DNA of 64,000 bases from Zingiber officinale (taxonomy: Eukaryota > Streptophyta > Magnoliopsida > Zingiberales > Zingiberaceae): the NCBI RefSeq assembly GCF_018446385.1, contig NC_055996.1, positions 132,294,532-132,358,531 of the forward strand, read 5' to 3'. The first letter of the stretch is position 1; each line of letters begins with the position of its first letter. The notes under the pieces are model-generated. The model was not told where the DNA came from. It saw nothing but the letters and a program-made list of their open reading frames with translations, and ran no database searches. Shown in pieces: positions 33,786 through 44,295 of the stretch. The position numbers were made by a program, and so were the translations under genes.

Positions 33786-33882
33786 CTGCGGCACCGGACG
33801 GTGGGAGGCTTCTTGAGCTACTGCGGTTGGAGCTTGGATTATTTTCCACTACAGGCTGAGGATCCTGGGTTGATCAATGGGA
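33786..33882 (+). pseudogene. UGT PSPG-box fragment
   Basis: 33786-33837 matches the UGT CDS at 33205-33256 (CTGCGGCACCGG…GGCTTCTTGAG, with CACTGC changed to TACTGC, so the PSPG His becomes Tyr). The homology is then interrupted by a copy of the flanking GGATTATTTTCCACTAC (33836-33852). It resumes at AGGCTGAGGATCCTGGG (33853-33882) against 33280-33305. This is a non-coding relic of a duplicated UGT. Confidence 0.8.
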
Positions 33883-33924
33883 AGATGAGTTTGAGTTTTG
33901 GAGTGTTTAAACTTGTTTGATAAG

Positions 33925-34653
33925 TGATCCTGTCTGAATCAGGAGTCAACGGACACTGGGCACGTGGCGCTCCCTGCTAGATCCTCGAGCGCTCCGGCGA
34001 ACCTGCAGTAAAACCGAGCCGGGGGGGTGTCCCGGCGACGGCCCTCCGACGCTCAAGTCAGGCGAGGAATAACGAATAGGTGGCCTCAAGATGAAGATTT
34101 GCATACCTCCGGTGAAGAAATGGAGACCTTATATAGACCCCTCGAAGAAGCCTGGGCGCGCCAATCAAAGTAACCACCTGCATTTGACCATGCCCAAGTA
34201 TGGGTCTGTCAGAAGGGCCATGCCCAGATATGGATCCGTCAGAAAGACGTCCATGAGGCCATACTGCTACTGTATCAACCTTTCCATGATGTGACGACAA
34301 GATCCTCCATCGTGCGATCTTGTGTACGACCTAATCATCAGACATGCTTCTGCTGATATCCCATATCCCGAGCCGAGCGCATAGGCCGCTCGGCCACCTT
34401 TGTACCCTCGCCCTTATCTGGGCCAAACGGACAACCCGCTCGGCCCTTTGGTCCCAGCCGAGCGGACTCCCGCTCGGCCCTTCGATCCTCCTGCCTTGGC
34501 GTCGGAAACCCAAGCCCATGGACGGGTTATCTCTAGCTCCGCTCGGACCTACTAAGCCTCTCGGCGCGGCCATTAATCACTTAGTCAGCCCTTCATCGGT
34601 CCTCAAGCTGAGACCCTTCAGGAAGTGGGTCCCCCATTCTTACCGCCGGATCA
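33925..34653 (-). repeat. Element 5 3' LTR (729 bp)
   Basis: On the plus strand it runs from TGATCCTG to CCGGATCA, with 6-base inverted ends. From 34113 it matches the 5' LTR closely. The part at 33950-34110 differs from the 5' LTR (43660-43755), so one copy has been replaced or rearranged there. Confidence 0.85.
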
Positions 34654-34672
34654 CTTGCCTTCCCTTCAAGTC
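34654..34672 (-). other. Element 5 polypurine tract
   Basis: On the minus strand GAAGGGAAGGCAAG abuts the TGATCC start of the 3' LTR. Confidence 0.6.
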
Positions 34673-35062
34673 TAGTCGAAGGAGGCAGTGAGTCCGACTG
34701 ACTGGACTATACGTGCCCGAGCGGGCGGTCGCCGCCTTTCCATGGCTCATAATATTCTTGGGGCCGTTCGGCCCTTCTGCCAAATTCAGCCGTTCGGCTC
34801 TTCATTTCGGTTGCCTTGTCGCTTAATGTGGATATTTGCTTGTCTAGATCTTCTTGAAAATCACACAAATCCTCTCCATTAAGTCGAAGCATGCGCGGTA
34901 TGGGCGCATTAATTGTGCTTGGCGACAGAGCGCCACTTGTCGACCATTGTGTGGCGGCGACGTCACTCACGATGGGACGCCCTCGTTTAAAATGGACGGC
35001 CCGATGGCGTCCTTGTCCTTCGTGACCTGGATCGGACGGCGGAGGCCGACGGGCCCCGGCTG

Positions 35063-35068
35063 TATAAA
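35063..35068 (+). promoter_or_regulatory. TATA box for the antisense reading frame
   Basis: TATAAA within GGCTGTATAAAGTCTCAG lies about 240 bases before the ATG of the plus-strand frame. It is followed by the CT-rich sequence (TTCTCCTCCTCTGCC) usual around plant start sites. This suggests that transcription opposite to the element is driven from within it. Confidence 0.5.
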
Positions 35069-35306
35069 GTCTCAGTTCTCCTCCTCTGCCGCACGCTCGC
35101 TCGTGCTTCCTCCTTCTGCCTCCTCTGCCGCTGTAGCCTTCGGCGATCCAGTCCCACTTTCCGGCTGCTACCTTTTCCCCGGTGATCTTTTCCGCCCGTT
35201 TCCTCCTCAGTGAGTCTTCTTCCTTCACTTACTAGGTTTTCCCTGCTCATTTCGCCTCTTTCGCTCCCCTTCTTTCGATTTCTTGCTATCCTCTTGCCTC
35301 TCCGAG

Positions 35307-37454
35307 ATGGCAAGTTCCTCTGAACCCGCCACCAGCGTTCACGGTCCCTGGTATGTGACCATGGAGAGTCGGTTTGATGAGGAGGGTGCTCGACGCCTAG
35401 TTCGGACGTATGGGATTCCCGATAACCATGAAATAGTTATAGCCGACCCGACTGACCGACCACATGACCCGCCGATCGGCACAATCTGTTTCTTTTTAGA
35501 CCAATTCCAGGGTGACCTTAGATTTCCTACCCATCCTTTTATTTTAGAGGTTTGTAACTATTTTCGCATCCCGCTCGGCCAACTTGTGCCGAACTCCTTT
35601 AGGCTGCTGAGCGGGGTGGTCGTCCTCTTTAAGCTGCACAGTATCCCTCTTGACCCCAAAATATTCCACTTCTTCTTCTACCCCAAACAATCCGAGCCGG
35701 GCACTTTTATCTTCCAAAGTAGAATAGGCTTTAAATTTTTTGATAATATGCCGACCTCCAACAAACACTGGAAGGAGTTTTTCTTCTATATTCGACTTCC
35801 CGAGCGGCCAGCATTCCGAACCAAATGGCAGACCGCGGTGCCGACTCAGCCGGAGCTCGGCAAGTTCAGAAGCAATCCAGCCTATCTTCACGCGGCGAAC
35901 TGGTTGTCTGGTCAGCGATACAAGATCGACCAGTTGCTGCTCAAGGGGGTGTTGTATATTTTCGGATTGTCTCCCGTTCGGGCAAATCTCCCCTTCCGCA
36001 TGAGTAAGGATTCTTTACTCTCTTAGTCTTTTTTGTCTAATTGATTTTAATTTCGTTTACTGCAGCTGAAGTCATGTGGCGTTCCAAGGCTACCGCTAAC
36101 CTGAAATTGAAGTCCGTGGAGATTGAAGCGGCTACGAAAAAAGAGCTCACCGAGCGGGGACTCATCCCCAGCCGCTCGGCGGATGCAGGAGAGGGGGGCG
36201 CAGTCCGCCCCTGAAACAGAAACTGCCCCATCCGCTTCAACGGAGGTTGAGGCGGATCCTGTTTCCGAGCTGGGCGTTCCCCAGGTTGGAGATCCACCAT
36301 TGGAGGTTCGGCGGAAACGTCGAAGAGACCCCAGCCTTCCGCCGACCCAAGAGGGGGAACCACAGGCGCCGATCAGCGTAACTTCGCCTGACCGCACGCC
36401 CCCGCAGATCGGGACCCCTGTGGCCTCGCCTATCGCACAGCCCTCCGGCTCTCCTCCCCGAACTCGCCGCCGCTTACGTCGGTTGGGCGAAACTTCCACC
36501 ATAGGGGAGTCCTCGCATCAGGCGGCCGCGACTGAAGAAGCGCCGTCCGGCCACCCTACCATCAAGACTACCCTCCGATTCCCGTCAGAGGAATATTTAC
36601 TGTCTGCCGATCGACCATCGAGCCCCGTTCACGAAATAACCCTGACTGGTCCGCTCACCAAGCTCTTCGAGGACGCCCAAATTCAGGTGGCCCTTATGAC
36701 GCCCAAGCAGCTCGGCGATAACAATATGCAGCAGGCCACTCAGGTAAACCTATCTTCATTCCCGTGTCATGCTATTGTTTGATTCCTGACATTATTATTT
36801 CCCTTACAGCGCTGGGCTGAGCAAATCGCCACGAGCCATCGGCTAGCCGAGTTGGAGGATCTCCTAGAAAAACTCCAAGTGTCGGGAGGTCCCACGGCCG
36901 AGCGGGAGAAACAAGCTCTTGAGGCCGAACAGAAGAAGGCTGTCGATCTGGCTGCAGAGGTGGCCCGACTCGAAGACTTGGTGAAGAAGCGGGACGGGGA
37001 CGTGAAGCGCGCCAATGGTCGGAAGAGGCGGGCAATTGCTGATCTAGATAAAATGAAAGTCGAAGTCCGGGCCCTAGATCAGCAGTCTAAGAAGCTAGGG
37101 GCCGAGCTGGATGCCGAGCGGGAGATCCGTTCGGCCGAACGCACAAAAGCTGAGATGGACTTGAAGGCAGTCCAAGATACCTTAACCGCTTCCCGAGCGG
37201 TACTCAAAAAATATAAGGAGGGCGAGCCAAGTCGGCTAGCAGCAGCACGCCAGGAATACATCCGCTCGGAGCGGTTTGGCGAAAAGTTTGGTGGCAACGT
37301 CTCCTCAACCTTCCTCGAGGCGGTCAAGGTCACCACGGCGTACTTCAAGAAGGGGGGGCATCTTCCTGCTGACCTGAGCATTCCCCCTCCCGAACTGGCG
37401 GCCATAATTGACGACATCCCGGACACCTTTTTTAATTTTGAGGATCCGGAGTGA
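35307..37454 (+). pseudogene. Antisense extra ORF of element 5 (3 exons)
   Basis: The frame runs opposite to gag-pol. Exon 1 is 35307-36003, intron 36004-36065 (GTAAGG…CTGCAG), exon 2 36066-36743, intron 36744-36809 (GTAAAC…TTACAG), exon 3 36810-37454. Reading phase is kept across both introns. The N-terminal 230 residues look like the plant transposon domain often labelled Transposase_28/PF04195 (FRIPLGQLVPNSFRLL, NKHWKEFFFYI). The middle is Pro/Ser-rich. Exon 3 is a Lys/Glu/Ala-rich coiled coil (RWAEQIATSHRLAELEDLL). Exon 2 changes frame near 36170-36210, which breaks this copy. Such extra frames are known in Tat elements and their function is unknown. Splice sites are predicted by eye. Confidence 0.72.
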
Positions 37455-37848
37455 TGCGGGTTATTTCAAGCACTTTCTGTACTTCATCCGCTCGGCGGAT
37501 GTAAAATTTTTGTACGTGCCGTTCGGCATAATTTTTCTTCTAATGAAACGATGCCCCTTTTCCTGTCTTCCTACTTATTGTCCATAATATTCTTCTGTTT
37601 GCTTAACATTGATGCTTGTAAAATTTCTGCCAGTCGTGCTCTTAAGCTTTCTCCCTCACGCGTCCGATCGGCTTGGCTCATTGCATAAAGTCTGAGCGAG
37701 AAGACCTACTCGCTCTGCACGTATCCTGCTTGCGTGAAGTCAACAAACGCCGAGTATCGAAGGACCAACCCCCAATCGGGCCTGAATGTTTTAATATTTG
37801 TAGCTTCCGCGGTTTCTTACTCTGATATTCGTTCTTCCGCTCGGTATA
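37455..37848. other. Spacer after antisense ORF
   Basis: No coding frame. TTCTAATGAAACG (about 37537) could belong to a 3' end for the antisense transcript. GCTCGGCGG-type short repeats, frequent across this element, are scattered through it. Confidence 0.4.
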
Positions 37849-38160
37849 TTTATAGCCGATCGGCGCGGCTCTCGATTTTTAACGACGGTGCTCGTCGGCG
37901 CGGATGTTTATAGCCGATCGGCGCGGCTCTCGATTTTTAACGACGGTGCTCGTCGGCGCGGATGTTTATAGCCGATCGGCGCGGCTCTCGATTTTTAACG
38001 ACGGTGCTCGTCGGCGCGGATGTTTATAGCCGATCGGCGCGGCTCTCGATTTTTAACGACGGTGCTCGTCGGCGCGGATGTTTATAGCCGATCGGCGCGG
38101 CTCTCGATTTTTAACGACGGTGCTCGTCGGTTTTCCGCTCGGTTTTTATAGCCGGTCGGC
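37849..38160. repeat. 58-bp tandem repeat, five near-identical copies
   Basis: The unit is TTTATAGCCGATCGGCGCGG, CTCTCGATTTTTAACGACGG, TGCTCGTCGGCGCGGATG. It starts at about 37849, 37907, 37965, 38023 and 38081, with a diverged sixth start at about 38147. Copies are nearly identical. Each contains the palindrome GCCGATCGGC. The array lies between the ends of pol and the antisense frame. Confidence 0.92.
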
Positions 38161-38530
38161 GCGGCTCTACGGTTTAACGTCTGGGCTAGACGACTCTGGC
38201 TAATTTTGACGCTTCCGTTCGGCGAAGCTTTTTGCCCTCCTTTTTATCACTTTTGGTTCCTTTCACCCAGCTCGGATAACGTACTCTTGGCCGAATGGCT
38301 CAGGGTCTGCTTCGTCGAGCATCTGGGCTAGGATAATATACCTCCGTCCGAATGGTACGGGGCCTTCAATTTTAGAGCGCTTGGCCCGACCCATTTACCT
38401 CCGGCCGAGCGGCTCGGGGCCTTCGTTCTTTTGTTGGCGATGTCTTATTTGTTCTCTTGATTTTTCGTTTCTGCATTTCAAGTATTCAGTCGAAAAAAAG
38501 TACACAAGATGATTTACATAGGCACACCTT

Positions 38531-40273
38531 TCACCCTGCCCGGTAAGGCTGGAGGTGGTTCGCGCTCCACGGCCTATCTATCTGTCGACCTTCCTCATCC
38601 TCCAGATAATACGCGCCCGAGCGGAGCTTTTCGATGATTCTGAAGGGACCTGCCCATGGAGCTTCAAGCTTGCCGACGTCGCTGACCGGCTTGACTTTCT
38701 TCCAGACAAGGTCGCCGATCTGGAATGATCGGGGAATGACGCGCCGGTTATAGTTTTGCTTCATTCGTTGTCGGTACGCCATCAGCCGAATGGACGCCTT
38801 TGCCCTCTCCTCTTCTACCAAATCCAGCTCCATGTTTCTCCGTTCGGCGTTGTCCTCATCGTAGCTCTGGATCCGGGCGGACTCCACGCCGACTTCAACC
38901 GGAATGACGGCCTCGCCACCATATACCAAATGGAACGGTGTGACTCCTGTCCCTTCTTTTGGCGTTGTTCGGATGGCCCACAAGATGTTCGGCACTTCAT
39001 CCGGCCAACTTCCTCCCAAATGGTCGAGCCGAGCGCGCAGAATACGGAGAATTTCCCGGTTGGCCACTTCAGCTTGACCGTTGCTCTGAGGATAGGCCAC
39101 AGACGTGAAATGTTGCTCAATGCCGTAGCTCTTGCACCAATCCTCTAACATCTTCCCTGTGAACTGCCGCCCGTTGTCGGACACTAGTCGGTGAGGGATG
39201 CCGAACCGACAAATGATGTGTTGCCAGATGAATTTTTTAACCATTTGTTCAGTGATCTTTGCTAGCGGCTCGGCCTCCACCCACTTGGAGAAATAGTCTA
39301 CCGCCACTAGTAAGAATTTCCTCTGCCCGGCCGCCATCGGAAATGGACCGACAATATCCATTCCCCATTGGTCGAACGGGCATGAAACGCTTGACGCCTT
39401 CATTTCTTCGGCCGGTCGGTGGGAGAAGTTGTGATACTTCTGGCATGAAAGGCAGGTAGATACTGTCCGAGCGGCATCTGTTTGTAAAGTTGGCCAAAAG
39501 TATCCGGCCAAGAGGATCTTCTTGGCCAATGAGCGCCCGCCCGGATGACCCCCGCATGATCCTTGATGTACTTCTTGGAGGATGTAAGCTGAGTCCTCCA
39601 AGCTTACACATTTCAGCAACGGGCGCGAGAAAGCTTTCTTGTAAAGCTGATCTCCGATGAGTGTAAACCGACCGGCTCTTCTTCTGAGGAGCCGGGCTGC
39701 ATATTCATCGGAGGGTGTGGTGCCCGAACGGAGAAATTCTATAATAGGTGTCCTCCAGTCGCTTGGAAACGTGAGGCCTTGCATCCGATCGACGTGCGCC
39801 ACCAGCAGTACTTTTTCAATTGGTTGCTGAATGACAACTGGTGTTATTGAACTCGCGAGTTTGGCTAACTCGTCTGCTGCCTGGTTCTCCGTTCGAGGGA
39901 TCTTCTGTATAAGAACCTCTCGGAAAGTAGCTTTGAGCTTCTCAAAGGCCTCAACGTAGAGTTTAAGCCGAACACTATTGATTTCAAAGGTGCCAGAAAG
40001 TTGTTGAGCGGCCAACTGTGAATCCGAATAGAGAGTCACCCGACCGGCACCCACATGCCGGGCTACCTGCAATCCGGCTATGAGGGCCTCATATTCTGCT
40101 TCGTTGTTGGTAGCTTTGTAATCCAGCCGGACGGATAGGTGCATCTTCTCTTCTTGAGGTGAGAGCAGCAATATTCCGATCCCACTTCCGAGCCGAGTGG
40201 AGGACCCGTCCACATATATTCTCCACATAGCTTCCGACTCTGGCCTTTGCACTTCGGTCACAAAATCAGCCAA
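38531..40273 (-). pseudogene. Element 5 pol 3' half: RNase H and integrase
   Basis: An open minus-strand frame of 580 codons. It starts with an RNase H domain (YVDGSS, NNEAEYEAL, YSDSQLA, NQAADELAKL: the D-E-D-D set). Integrase follows, with an HHCC zinc module (HQGSCGGH…CLSCQ), core acids in WGMDIVGPFP, LVSDNGRQF and GQAEVANRE, and a C-terminal basic/SH3-like part (GDLVWKKVKP). It overlaps the end of the upstream frame by 16 bases in another frame, which indicates a small frameshift in what should be one polyprotein. This second RNase H, beside the RT-linked one upstream, is the Tat-lineage signature. Confidence 0.85.
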
Positions 40274-42477
40274 GGATTGAGCTTTGATCGCCGAGCGGGG
40301 TCAAATTCACTTAATTCTGTCGTCCACTTGATGAGCCGTCCGGACGCTTCGGGATTCAACAGTACTCTTCCGAGTGGACTGTTCGTCCGGACAATGATGG
40401 TGTGAGCCAAGAAATACGGTCGAAGGCGCCGAGCAAAGGCCAACTTCTCGAGCCCGGTGTAACGAGATTCAGCATCCTTTAAAATGTGGCTTAGAAAATA
40501 CACCGGCTGCTCTTCGCCGCTTGCTCTCACAAGTGCTGAGCCTACAGCATGCTCAGTCGATGACAAATAAATATAAAGTGACTCACCCCCGATCGGCTTG
40601 GCTAACACTGGCAGAGAATTAAGATACGTCTTCAATTCTCCGAACGCTCGGTCACATTTTTCGTCCCACTGGAACTTAGTAGCCTTGCGCAGGATCTTGA
40701 AGAATGGAAGGCTCCGGTCGGCGGTTTTGGAGATGAATCTGGACAAGGCAGTTATCCGACCGGTCAACCTCTGCACTTCTCTTGTATTTCTTGGGGGCGG
40801 CATGTCTTGCAGAGCTCTCACCTTGCTAGGATTTGCTTCGATTCCCCGTTCGGTCACTATGTACCCCAAGAAACGCCCTCCTTTTGCTCCGAACAAGCAC
40901 TTCTGGGGATTTAGCTTGACTCCATATTTGCGTAGCGTTCGGAAGGTTTCTTCTATGTCCTTGAAAAGATCGGCCGCTCGGACAGGCTTAATGAGAATGT
41001 CGTCCACATAGACTTCCAGATTCCGCCCGATCTGCTCCCTGAACACTTTGTTCATCAAGCGTTGATAGGTGGCCCCAGCATTCTTCAGTCCGAACGGCAT
41101 CACATTGTAACAATACGTGCCGTCGGAAGTCACAAAGCTAACCTTTTCTTGATCTTCACGGGCGAGCGGCACCTGATGATAGCCTTGGTATGCGTCGAGC
41201 ATGCAAATCAATTCACAACCGGCCGTAGAGTCCACCAGCTGATCTATCCGGGGCAAGGGATAAAAATCTTTGGGGCATGCTTTGTTTAAGTCCCGAAAGT
41301 CGATGCAGACTCTCCACTTGCCGCCCGGCTTGGAGACCAATACCACGTTGGCCAGCCAGCTAGGGAACTGCACTTCTCGTATGTGGCCGGCCTCCAGAAG
41401 TTTCTCTACTTCCGCCCGGATGATGGCGTTCTGCTCGGCACTGAAATCCCTTTTCCTCTGCTTCACTGGCCGAGCGTCCGGTCGGACATGCAATTCATGC
41501 TGCGCCAGGCTTGGCGAAACCCCGGGCAACTCATGTGTCGACCAGACGAAGACATCATGATTTCGTTGGAGGCACTGGATCAGCTCCTCCTTCTGATCCT
41601 TCTCCAGATCGGAGGCGATAAAAGTTGTGGCCTCCGATCGGTTCGGATGGATCTGAACCTCCTCCTTTTCATCATAAATTAAAGCAGGAGGTTTCTCGGT
41701 GATGGCATTTACCTCGATTCGAGGCGCCTTCCGAGCAGAGTTGGATTCTGCTCGGACCATCTCGATATAGCATCGCCGAGCTGCTAACTGATCCCCCCGT
41801 ACTTCTCCCACTTTGTCTTCGACGGGGAACTTCATCTTCTGGTGGAAGGTTGAGACGACGGCTCGGAATTCGCTAAGCGCCGGTCGTCCCAAAATGACGT
41901 TGTAGGACGAAGGAGAGTCGACCACCACGAAGTTTATTGTCCTGGTCCTCCTGAGCGGCTCCTCTCCCAGTGAGGTAGCTAGCCGAATTTGTCCGACCGG
42001 CTGAACTTCGTTGCCAGTAAACCCGTAGAGCGGGGTCGTCATGGGCAGCAGCTCGGCACGATCAATTTGCAGCTGATCGAACGCCTTCTTGAATATGATG
42101 TTGACCGAGCTCCCTGTGTCAACAAATAGGCGGTGAATAGTATAATTTGCTATTACCGCTTTAATGAGCAGAGCGTCGTCGTGGGGCACTTCTACTCCTT
42201 CCAAGTCTCCGGGGCCGAAAGTGATTTCCGGTCCACTTGCCCGCTCTTGACTACAGCCGACTGTGTGGATCTGTAGCTGCCGAACGCCCGCCTTTCTGGC
42301 CCGGTTGGAGTCTCCTCCGGTTGGCCCGCCAGCAATGACGTTGATCTCGCCCCGGGAAGTATCGAGTGGACGGTCATGACCGTTCTCTGGCCGCCCGGCG
42401 ATTCTCCTGTCTTGGAGATCGGTGCCGATCGGGTGTCTGTTGATGTCGCCTTTCGGTGCGGGTCCGGTCGGCTTCAT
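40258..42477 (-). pseudogene. Element 5 protease, RT and RNase H
   Basis: A minus-strand frame of 739 codons. It contains a retropepsin motif LFVDTGSSVN (Asp at residue 120, about 42118) and the LGRPAL element. The Gypsy reverse transcriptase follows (KWRVCIDFRDLNKACPKD, MPFGLKNAGATYQ, YVDDIL at 40999-41010), then the RT-linked RNase H remnant (YIYLSSTEHAVGSAL). The catalytic aspartates are present. The frame runs out at 40258 just where the second RNase H begins in another frame, and the gag-pol link upstream is also shifted, so this copy is probably not autonomous. Confidence 0.87.
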
Positions 42478-43593
42478 GGGTCCTTTGTCTCCTGTCGATG
42501 GGAGGCGACGGTCGTTTCGGAACGGGATTGGCCACGAAGGAAGACTTCGACAATCCTCGTGTTATGCGTATCCTCCGATGGAAGGAGCAGAACATAGGGG
42601 TCCACCTCTTCTTTGGCTTGGCCCAGCCACTTCTTGTACGTGCGACCGGGCGTGGGGATCGGATTGCTTCGGCCCTCGGTCCTCTTGGTGGTCATGAGTG
42701 GCAAGTGTCTCCGCTCGGCAGGAGGAGCCCATTTCCTTTTTCCGAGCGGCTTGCGCTTCTTCCACATTTATGTATTCGTTGGCCCTTCAAGCATGTGATC
42801 ATAATCTCGGGCGGCTTCGGATGAGCGACCGGAAGAAGTCCCCATCTACAAGGCCTTGCGTGAAGGCATTCATCATCGCCTCCGATGTGGCCGCTGGGAT
42901 ATCCATCGCCACTTGGTTGAACCGCTGAATGTAAGCTCGAAGCGATTCTCTCGGCTCTTGCTTGATGGCGAACAAGCTGACACTTGTCTTCTGATACCGC
43001 CGACTGCTAGCGAAATGGTGGAGGAAGGCCGTTCGGAAGTCCTTGAAGCTAGTGATGGATCCGTCCGGCAACCTCCGAAACCACCGTTGAGCCGATCCCG
43101 AGAGGGTTGTAAGGAAGACGCGGCACTTTACTCCATCTGTATATTGATGGAGTGTAGCTGTGTTATCAAACTTACCCAGATGATCATCCGGGTCTGTTGT
43201 TCCATTATACTCGCCGATCGTCGGAGGTACGTAATGCTTGGGTAGGGGGTCTCGTAGAATAGCCTCCGAGAATTGGCGATTGATCCGCTCGGGAGATGTG
43301 TCCGCCCGGGGAGCTTTCCCTTTTCTGTCATCCCGCCTTGGCATTTCGTCTGAAGAAGAGCCTCTATCTCTCCGAGCTGGTACGGCTTCAGGGGTGCGAA
43401 ATAAGGCCCGGTGGAATGCGACGGTGGCCTGAGGTGCTTCCGCTCGGCCACCCGATGCAGATGTTGCTTGTTGCTCCGGCCGCTCGGCCGCGGCTTTCTG
43501 TTTTTGCTCCACAAGTTTGGCGGCCCTCATCTCGACCAGAGCGTCGAGTTCTTCAGCGCCACGGTCGTTGATCGTCCGGTGTCCTCTATCCAT
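42374..43593 (-). pseudogene. Element 5 gag
   Basis: ATG 43593 lies 23 bases after the primer site. It opens a frame to 42799 with an N-terminal Glu/Arg-rich segment (EELDALVEMRAAK), an acidic-basic linker, and the Gypsy capsid-like domain (GTTDPDDHLGKFDN, KCRVFLTTLSGSAQRWFRRL, LRAYIQRFNQVA). Frameshifts near 42799 and 42600 separate it from EEAQAARKKE and from a broken zinc-finger remnant (CSFHR near 42590). The product would be the structural protein of the virus-like particle. As read it lacks a clean nucleocapsid finger. Confidence 0.82.
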
Positions 43594-43615
43594 TGCTTCT
43601 TGGTTCAGGTTGAGG

Positions 43616-43634
43616 TTCCCACAGACGGCGCCAA
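43616..43634 (-). other. Element 5 primer-binding site
   Basis: The minus strand reads TTGGCGCCGTCTGTGGGAA, two bases after the 5' LTR end. TGGCGCC matches the GGCGCCA 3' end found on plant tRNAs used by Tat-type elements. I cannot fix the exact tRNA. Confidence 0.75.
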
Positions 43635-43636
43635 TT

Positions 43637-44295
43637 TGATCCTGCCCTGAACCAGAGTCGACGGACACCGGGTAATACCATGACGTGGGTCTTCGCCTGC
43701 GATGAAAGTGTTCCGCTCCTGCAATCACAAGTCATTAGTGCCAAGCCGAGAAGAGGTTTCCGGTGAAGAAATGGAGACCTTATATAGACCCCTCGAAGAA
43801 GCCTGGGCGCGCCAATCAAAGTAACCACCGCATTTGACCATGCCCAAGTATGGGTCTGTCAGAAGGGCCATGCCCAGATATGGATCCGTCAGAAAGACGT
43901 CCATACTGCTACTGTATCAACCTTTCCATGATGTGACGGCAAGATCCTCCATCGTGCGATCTTGTGTACGACCTAATCATCAGACATGCTTCTGCTGATA
44001 TCCCATATCCCGAGCCGAGCGCATAGGCCGCTCGGCCACCTTTGTACCCTCGCCCTTATCTGGGCCAAACGGACAACCCGCTCGGCCCTTTGGTCCCAGC
44101 CGAGTGGACTCCCGCTCGGCCCTTCGATCCTCCTGCCTTGGCGTCGGAAACCCAAGCCCATGGACGGGTTATCTCTAGCTCCGCTCGGACCTACTAAGCC
44201 TCTCGGCGCGGCCATTAATCACTTAGTCAGCCCTTCATCGGTCCTCAAGCTGAGACCCTTCAGGAAGTGGGTCTCCCATTCTTACCGCCGGATCG
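43637..44295 (-). repeat. Element 5 5' LTR (659 bp)
   Basis: Partner of the 3' LTR. Its outer end reads CCGGATCG where the 3' LTR has CCGGATCA, a point change in the terminal base. Confidence 0.85.

Larger units (their letters stand above)
33925..44295 (-). mobile_element. Tat-lineage Gypsy retrotransposon (element 5)
   Basis: A 10.4-kb minus-strand element. From right to left it holds a 5' LTR (43637-44295), a primer site TTGGCGCCGTCTGTGGG (43616-43634), gag, protease, RT, RNase H, a second RNase H, integrase, a 58-bp tandem array, a plus-strand spliced reading frame, a polypurine tract and the 3' LTR (33925-34653). Two RNase H domains and the extra frame between pol and the 3' LTR are features of the Tat (Ogre/Retand/Grande) lineage. 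Flanking bases ATAAG (33920-33924) and ATAAT (44296-44300) are a one-mismatch target duplication. Gag and pol carry frameshifts. Confidence 0.88.

Noticed and set aside
37849..38160. CRISPR-like array
   Set aside because: The 58-bp units are directly adjacent, without unique spacers, in a plant retrotransposon. It is a simple tandem array.
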